Origin: Thalassobaculaceae bacterium
GTDB taxonomy: Bacteria; Pseudomonadota; Alphaproteobacteria; Thalassobaculales; Thalassobaculaceae
Assembly: GCA_029212785.1 (NCBI GenBank)
Contig: JARGOG010000002.1
Coordinates: forward strand, 100,644 to 164,643
Direction: 5' to 3'
DNA: 64,000 nt
In this document: positions 59,038-64,000 of the stretch, in pieces
Layout: every line of letters begins with the position of its first letter
Position numbering within the stretch: position 1 is the first letter of the stretch
Notes under the pieces: model-generated
Told to the model about the DNA's origin: nothing
Seen by the model: only the letters and a program-made list of their open reading frames with translations
Databases searched by the model: none
Translations under genes and position numbers: made by a program

Positions 59038-60291
59038 ATGGAGCCCCCTATTGAAGCGCCATCCGGCGACGACCAGGGTGGGCCGCTGAGCGGCCTGCGC
59101 GTTCTGGAACTCGGCCATTTCATCGCTGCCCCGTTCTCGACCCGGGTGCTGGCGGATCTCGGCGCCGATGTCATCAAGGTCGAACCGCCGGGGCGCGGCG
59201 ATCCGGTCCGTACCTGGGGCATCATTCCGGAGGGCGAGCGGGACTCGATCTGGTGGTCGGTCCATGGCCGTAACAAGCGCTCGATCACCGCCGATCTGAA
59301 GAAACCGGAAGGCATCGCGCTGGTGAAGCGGTTGATCGCCGGGGTCGATGCGGTGGTGGAGAACTTCAAGCCGGGCCAGCTCGCCTCCTGGGGGCTCGGG
59401 CCGGAGGACATGAAGGCGGTCAACCCGGAGGTGATCGTCGTGCAGATCTCCGGCTACGGCCAGACCGGGCCGGGGCACAACCGGGCCGCGTTCGGCGTGA
59501 TCGGCGAGGCGGTCGGCGGTCTGCGCCACCTGACCGGCCATCCGCCGGACGTAAGCGACCTGCCGCCGGTGCGAACCGGCATCTCCATCGGCGACAGCGT
59601 GGCCGGGCTCTACGGCGCCATCGGCCTGCTTGCAGCCCTATTCGAGAAGAGCCGGGGGCAAGGCCGGCCCGGACGCGGAGTCGACGTGGCGCTGACCGAA
59701 AGCATCCTCAGCCTGCTCGAGGGGTGTCTGCCGGAATACGGTGTCACCGGTGCGATCCGCCAGCCGACCGGTTCGACCCTGCCGACTAACGCGCCGTCCA
59801 ACGCCTACCCGACCTCGGACGGACGCTGGTTCCTGATCGCCGCCAACTCGAACGCCCTGTTCCGCCGCCTGTGCATGGCCATGGGGCGCCAGGACCTGGC
59901 CGACGATCCGCGTTACGCCGACAATCCGAGCCGGGTGCGGCATGCGGCCGAGCTCGACGCCGCGATCGCGCACTGGACGACCGGGATGACGCTGGATGCG
60001 GTAGCGGCCAAGGTCGAGGCGGCGGACGTGCCGTGCTCGCGGATCTACGACATCGCCGACATCGCCGCCGATCCGCAATTCGTCGACCGCGGCATGGTCC
60101 GCAGGGTCGCCGATCCGCGGCTCGGTGAGGTGCTGCATCCGGGCGTGGTGCCGGGAATGACCGGTGGTCCCGCCGGCGGTGTGCGCTGGGCGGGTCCGGC
60201 CGTCGGCGCCCACACGGAAGAAGTTCTCACCGAGCTGCTCGGCATGAGCGGCGCGGAGATCCAGGCATTGAAGAAGGAAGGTGTCCTATGA
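59038..60291 (+). CDS. CaiB/BaiF family CoA-transferase
   Basis: GLRVLELGHFIAAPFSTRVLADLGADVIKVEPPGRGDPVRTWG; NFKPGQLASWGLGPEDMKAVNPEVIVVQISGYGQTGP. Confidence 0.94.
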   Translation: MEPPIEAPSGDDQGGPLSGLRVLELGHFIAAPFSTRVLADLGADVIKVEPPGRGDPVRTWGIIPEGERDSIWWSVHGRNKRSITADLKKPEGIALVKRLIAGVDAVVENFKPGQLASWGLGPEDMKAVNPEVIVVQISGYGQTGPGHNRAAFGVIGEAVGGLRHLTGHPPDVSDLPPVRTGISIGDSVAGLYGAIGLLAALFEKSRGQGRPGRGVDVALTESILSLLEGCLPEYGVTGAIRQPTGSTLPTNAPSNAYPTSDGRWFLIAANSNALFRRLCMAMGRQDLADDPRYADNPSRVRHAAELDAAIAHWTTGMTLDAVAAKVEAADVPCSRIYDIADIAADPQFVDRGMVRRVADPRLGEVLHPGVVPGMTGGPAGGVRWAGPAVGAHTEEVLTELLGMSGAEIQALKKEGVL

Positions 60292-61208
60292 CCGATCCCG
60301 TCGACATCTGCGACGTCGCCCCGCGCGACGGATTCCAGGTCATCCGCGAGCAGATCCCGACCGACACCAAAGTCCGGGTCGTCGAGCTTCTGGCAGCGGC
60401 CGGGGTCAAGCGGATCGAGACCGGCGCCTTTGTGAGCCCGGTCCACGTGCCGCAGATGGCGGACACCGCCGAGGTGCATCGGCGCGCCAAGGTCGGGGAC
60501 GATGTCCGGCTGTCGACCCTGGTCCCCAACCTGCGCGGAGCCCAGGATGCGTTCGCCGCCGGGATTGCCGACATCGTCTATGTGTTCTCGATCTCCGAGA
60601 GCCACAACGCCGCCAATGTCCGCCGCCCGGTCGAGACCTCGATCGGACAGCTTGCCGAGGTGATCGCCCACGGCCGCGATGTGCCGGGTTTCCGGCTGCG
60701 TGCCAATCTGGCGACGGTGTTCGACTGTCCGTTCGAGGGCACGACCGATCCGGACGCGGTCTATGCCGCGATCGAGACCGTGCTCGGCTTCGGCGCGCCG
60801 GTGGAGTTCGGACTCTGCGATACCACGGGTCGGGCCATTCCGGATCAGGTGGCGGCGGTCTGCGGCGCGGCGGTCCAGCGGTTCTCGGGGGCCGATATCG
60901 GCTGGGCCTATCATGGCCACGACACCTTCGGCCTTGGCGTGGCGAACGCGCTCTACGCCTATCAGGCCGGCATCCGGGTGTTTGATTCCGCCGCTGCCGG
61001 TCTTGGTGGTTGCCCCTTCGCCCCCGGAGCGACCGGCAATACGGCGACCGAGGACCTGGTGTTCACCTTCGAGAATATGGGGATCGCCACCGGCGTCGAT
61101 CTGGATCGGTTGCTGGATGCGGCGGGGGTCGTGGCCGAGGTGCCGGGCGCGGAGACCGGCGGGCATCTCCGTGCCGTTCCTCGCCGACGGGCCCTGCGTG
61201 CGGCGTGA
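60288..61208 (+). CDS. Hydroxymethylglutaryl-CoA lyase-like protein
   Basis: VDICDVAPRDGFQVIREQIPTDTKVRVVELLAAAGVKRIETGAFVSPVHVPQMAD; GLGGCPFAPGATGNTATEDLVFTFENMG. Confidence 0.92.
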   Translation: MTDPVDICDVAPRDGFQVIREQIPTDTKVRVVELLAAAGVKRIETGAFVSPVHVPQMADTAEVHRRAKVGDDVRLSTLVPNLRGAQDAFAAGIADIVYVFSISESHNAANVRRPVETSIGQLAEVIAHGRDVPGFRLRANLATVFDCPFEGTTDPDAVYAAIETVLGFGAPVEFGLCDTTGRAIPDQVAAVCGAAVQRFSGADIGWAYHGHDTFGLGVANALYAYQAGIRVFDSAAAGLGGCPFAPGATGNTATEDLVFTFENMGIATGVDLDRLLDAAGVVAEVPGAETGGHLRAVPRRRALRAA

Positions 61209-62128
61209 GAAGCAGCGGGCGCGCCAGGGCCGATCTCGGACTGACGTCGCTGCGCCTGTTCGAGGCGGCGGTCCGGCTCGGCTCGCTGTCGGCGGCGTCG
61301 GCCGAGGCGCATATCGCGATCTCCGCGATCAGCCGCCGCATCACCGATCTTGAACATCTTTTCGGCACCCGCCTGCTGTATCGCGATGTCCGCGGGGTGG
61401 AGCCGACCTCCGCCGGCCGGGTGCTGGCGGTCCATGCCCAGAATCTGTTGCGCCTGGCCGAGCGGGTGTCCGAGGACATGGCGCAGTTCTCCGACGGCGC
61501 TCGGGGGCTGGTGCGGGTCGCCGCCAACCCGTCGGCGGTGAACCAGTTCCTGCCCGACCTGTTCTCCCGCTTCCGTGCAGCCACGCCCGAGATCCGCTTC
61601 GACGTGAAGGAAGGGGTGTCGGACGAGATTGTGCGCGACGTGCTGGAGGGCCATGTCGATATCGGCATTTTCGCTGCCAGCGTGCCGCATGACGATCTCG
61701 AGACCTTCGCCTTCCGCACCGACTCCCTCTGCGTGGTGCTGGCGTCCGGCCATCGGCTGGCGGGAGCGGAATCCCTGGCGTTGCGCGACCTTCTCGACGA
61801 GCCGCATGTCGGGTTGGAGGACGGCAGTTCCCTGTTCGCCCAGGTCTGTGCCAGGGCGGAAGAAGCGGGCGGGCGTCTTACCGTGGCGTTCCGGGTTCGC
61901 AGTTTCGAGGCGGTGCGGCGGATGGCGGCCGCCGGGCTCGGCGTCGGCATCCTGCCCCACGCGGTTGCCGCTCCGTATGCCGAGGTCGACGGTATCGCGG
62001 TGATCCCGCTGTTGGAGGCGTGGTCGCGTCGACCGTTCCTGCTCGGTGTTCGCGAACGCTCGGCCCTGGCACGGCCGGCGGAAGCGTTCCTCGCCTATCT
62101 GCTCGGCGACGTCAGTTCCGGATCGTAA
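61205..62128 (+). CDS. LysR family transcriptional regulator (GTG start overlapping the upstream stop)
   Basis: LTSLRLFEAAVRLGSLSAASAEAHIAISAISRRITDLEHLFGTRLLYRDVRGVEPTSAG. Confidence 0.92.
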   Translation: MRSSGRARADLGLTSLRLFEAAVRLGSLSAASAEAHIAISAISRRITDLEHLFGTRLLYRDVRGVEPTSAGRVLAVHAQNLLRLAERVSEDMAQFSDGARGLVRVAANPSAVNQFLPDLFSRFRAATPEIRFDVKEGVSDEIVRDVLEGHVDIGIFAASVPHDDLETFAFRTDSLCVVLASGHRLAGAESLALRDLLDEPHVGLEDGSSLFAQVCARAEEAGGRLTVAFRVRSFEAVRRMAAAGLGVGILPHAVAAPYAEVDGIAVIPLLEAWSRRPFLLGVRERSALARPAEAFLAYLLGDVSSGS

Positions 62129-62606
62129 GCGACGCTTCCAGCGGTGCGCCGTCGATGACGATCGGGCGGTGGTCGTTGGTGTTCAGGGTGACCGTCACCG
62201 TGACCTTGCCCGGCGGCAGGGCGCCGAGATGGCTCCAGGTTCCGTAGATCCGACCGAGCTTCTCCCCATTGGCATAGACATGGGCATGCCCCTCGCCCGG
62301 AACGGGGGAGCCGCCCGCATGTTCGGGGGCGAAGGTGAAGCCGGTGGTCCGGATATGCAGGTTCCAGCCGCCGGCCTGATCGGACACCAGGTCGATCGCC
62401 AGCGTCGGTGCCGTCCCATCGTCGGGGAGCACCAGCGGGTCGGCATGATGACGGTCGACGCCACCATGCTCGCTCCCGGACATGTGCTGCGCGGGGTCGC
62501 CGTGTTCGTGGCCGTCCAGCGTGATTCCATAGGACGCGGCCAGCAGGAAACCGGCGCCGCCGCCGAAGAACAATCCGATCAGGAATAGGGCGACGGATCG
62601 GGTCAT
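62112..62606 (-). CDS. Hypothetical membrane-anchored His-rich protein linked to CbtAB
   Basis: MTRSVALFLIGLFFGGGAGFLLAASYGITLDGHEHGDPAQHMSGSEHGGVDRHHADP...GEGHAHVYANGEKLGRIYGTWSHLG. Confidence 0.75.
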   Translation of the reverse strand: MTRSVALFLIGLFFGGGAGFLLAASYGITLDGHEHGDPAQHMSGSEHGGVDRHHADPLVLPDDGTAPTLAIDLVSDQAGGWNLHIRTTGFTFAPEHAGGSPVPGEGHAHVYANGEKLGRIYGTWSHLGALPPGKVTVTVTLNTNDHRPIVIDGAPLEASLTIRN

Positions 62607-63280
62607 GCCGCCTCGCGCGACCAGAAATACCCGGCCAGAACGCCCAGCAGAACCCAGCCGGCCATGGCCACGCCATAGCTGCGGGCGGCGAACAGGGCGG
62701 CCAGCTCGGGCGGCGCCGTACCGGCGAAGTGGTCGGGCTCCGGCGCGCCGACGACATGCGGGGCCAGCAGCAGGAGGACGGCCGCTCCCCAGGCGCGCCA
62801 GGAGCCGCCGAATGCGATCAGCCAGGCCGCCCCGCCGGCGGCGAAGACCGTGACGAACCACCAGATCTGTCGTGGCCCGACAGCCGCCGCCGCCACACCG
62901 GGGACCTCCGGCGCCAGCGAGAATCCGGGCGCCAGATGCAGAACCGCGAACCCGGCGAGGCCCCAGACCAGGCCGCTGCGGGCCGTGATCGCCACCCCGC
63001 GCTGTTCTGCCAGGGACATCAGCGCCACCAGCAGCAGGGCATAGCCGGCATAGATCAGCAGGGTGAAGAAGAGCGTCAGCCCGTCGCGCAGCGGATCGAG
63101 TCCGCCGAGATCCAGGTGCGCGGGCACGGCGGATGCGGCGCCGAAATGCACCAATCGGCCCTGTTCGTAGAGTTCGGCGTGGAGCAGGACCGGCTGCAAG
63201 AACCAGAGCTGAAGGAATGCTGCGATCAACCCGGCGCCGGCGCCGGCGAGCAGGGCGCTGGTCAGGATGCGGGAGAACAT
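62603..63280 (-). CDS. cbtA: CbtA family predicted cobalt transporter subunit
   Basis: MFSRILTSALLAGAGAGLIAAFLQLWFLQPVLLHAELYEQGRL; multi-pass TM, WWFVTVFAAGGAAW. Confidence 0.85.
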   Translation of the reverse strand: MFSRILTSALLAGAGAGLIAAFLQLWFLQPVLLHAELYEQGRLVHFGAASAVPAHLDLGGLDPLRDGLTLFFTLLIYAGYALLLVALMSLAEQRGVAITARSGLVWGLAGFAVLHLAPGFSLAPEVPGVAAAAVGPRQIWWFVTVFAAGGAAWLIAFGGSWRAWGAAVLLLLAPHVVGAPEPDHFAGTAPPELAALFAARSYGVAMAGWVLLGVLAGYFWSREAA

Positions 63281-63293
63281 CGCGGGAAAAGCG

Positions 63294-63464
63294 TCAGTGG
63301 CAGGGGAAGCCATTGGCGTGGCGGGTGTCGTGCGCCGCGCCGTGCAGGGTCGCCGTCTGTACATGGCCGGCGACGAACAGAACCGTCAGGCCGAGACAGG
63401 CGGCGAACAGCGCCGGTGCCAGCCGGGAGCCCGTCACGCGGATCGTTGCGGTCGTCATGCTCAT
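63294..63464 (-). CDS. cbtB: CbtB family predicted cobalt transporter subunit (56 aa; absent from the supplied ORF track)
   Basis: Manual translation: MSMTTATIRVTGSRLAPALFAACLGLTVLFVAGHVQTATLHGAAHDTRHANGFPCH; single TM plus C-terminal H...HDxRHxxxFPCH motif, directly upstream of cbtA. Confidence 0.88.
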   Translation of the reverse strand: MSMTTATIRVTGSRLAPALFAACLGLTVLFVAGHVQTATLHGAAHDTRHANGFPCH

Positions 63465-63647
63465 TGTCGCCTCTTCCTGCCATCATGTCCGGCGTCTCCC
63501 GGGTCGGGACGGCGGACGGCGAAAGAGTAAGCAATTCGTCCTCGGTTGCAAACCGCTCTCGGCCTTGCGGCGGCAACGCCGTGGCGGCGGGGGCACGGCG
63601 CAGGATATAGACTGCACGGCAGAGAAGCCGGGAGACGACAGGCGCGC

Positions 63648-64000
63648 ATGAACCTCCGACAGATCGAGACATTCGCCGCGGTGATGCGCTGCGGCACCGC
63701 CTCGCGGGCGGCTGAGTCCCTCGGCGTGACCCAGCCCGCGGTCAGCCGGACCATCGCGGAACTTGAGCGGTCCGTCGGCTTCCCCTTGTTCGCCCGCATC
63801 CGAAACCGGTTGGTGCCGACGCCCGAGGCGCGGCTGCTCTATGCCGATGTCGAGGCGGCGTTCCAGGGGATCGACACGATCCGTGCCTCGGCCGCGCGTA
63901 TCCGCGACAGGGGGTCGGGGGAGTTGCGGGTCGCCTCGCTGTCGGCGCTCGGTGGATCTCTGGTGCCGCGCGCGATCGGCCGGTTCCGCGCCCATCACCC
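63648..64000 (+). CDS. LysR family transcriptional regulator (partial, runs off right edge)
   Basis: MNLRQIETFAAVMRCGTASRAAESLGVTQPAVSRTIAELERSVGFPLFARIRNRLVPTPEA. Confidence 0.93.
   Translation, partial: MNLRQIETFAAVMRCGTASRAAESLGVTQPAVSRTIAELERSVGFPLFARIRNRLVPTPEARLLYADVEAAFQGIDTIRASAARIRDRGSGELRVASLSALGGSLVPRAIGRFRAHH

Noticed and set aside
63465-63647. Possible cobalamin riboswitch upstream of cbtB
   Set aside because: The minus strand contains CCCGGGAGACGCCGG, weakly like a B12 box, but I could not find the remaining conserved core. Infernal with the Rfam cobalamin model would decide; a significant hit would reverse this rejection.

Overview
High-GC (alphaproteobacterial-looking) chromosomal window, densely packed with catabolic and transport operons. 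I found no rRNA, tRNA, CRISPR array, phage or transposon. Contents, left to right: (i) a partial branched-chain-type ABC solute-binding protein (SBP), an IclR regulator and a divergent FAD oxidoreductase; (ii) a seven-gene minus-strand operon dppD-dppF-SBP-dppB-dppC-DMFase-like-GGT whose SBP reading frame is broken; (iii) a second peptide/opine-type ABC operon (SBP-B-C-D-F) followed by amidase and a TauD-family dioxygenase; (iv) two LysR genes, one divergent to a two-subunit TPP decarboxylase / acyl-CoA dehydrogenase / CaiB / fused HyuA-HyuB operon; (v) a DUF917 / HyuA / AroM / M20-type amidohydrolase operon, divergent to an unusual AroM-like + LuxR-HTH fusion regulator and a third Dpp transporter; (vi) a Pot-type ABC operon with a polysaccharide deacetylase-like protein, a TIM-barrel protein and an aldehyde dehydrogenase; (vii) a CueR / glutaredoxin-MauE / CopA copper cluster with two recognisable 19-bp-spacer MerR-type promoters; (viii) CaiB / HMG-CoA lyase / LysR; (ix) a CbtB-CbtA-His-rich protein cluster, with cbtB too short for the ORF track. 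The best candidate for an undescribed system is the AroM-LuxR one-component regulator, where the two cysteines of the neighbouring AroM paralogue appear lost, sharing a 195-bp intergenic region with two strong dyads with the DUF917/HyuA/AroM/hydrolase operon. Other non-coding observations: strong stem-loops at all three SBP-to-permease junctions, a Fur-box-like 7-1-7 palindrome beside a promoter, a LysR-type T-N11-A dyad, an 11-mer shared by two promoter regions, and a probable CTG-started LysR gene. All assignments come from reading the sequence and from recalled family motifs; no database search was run.
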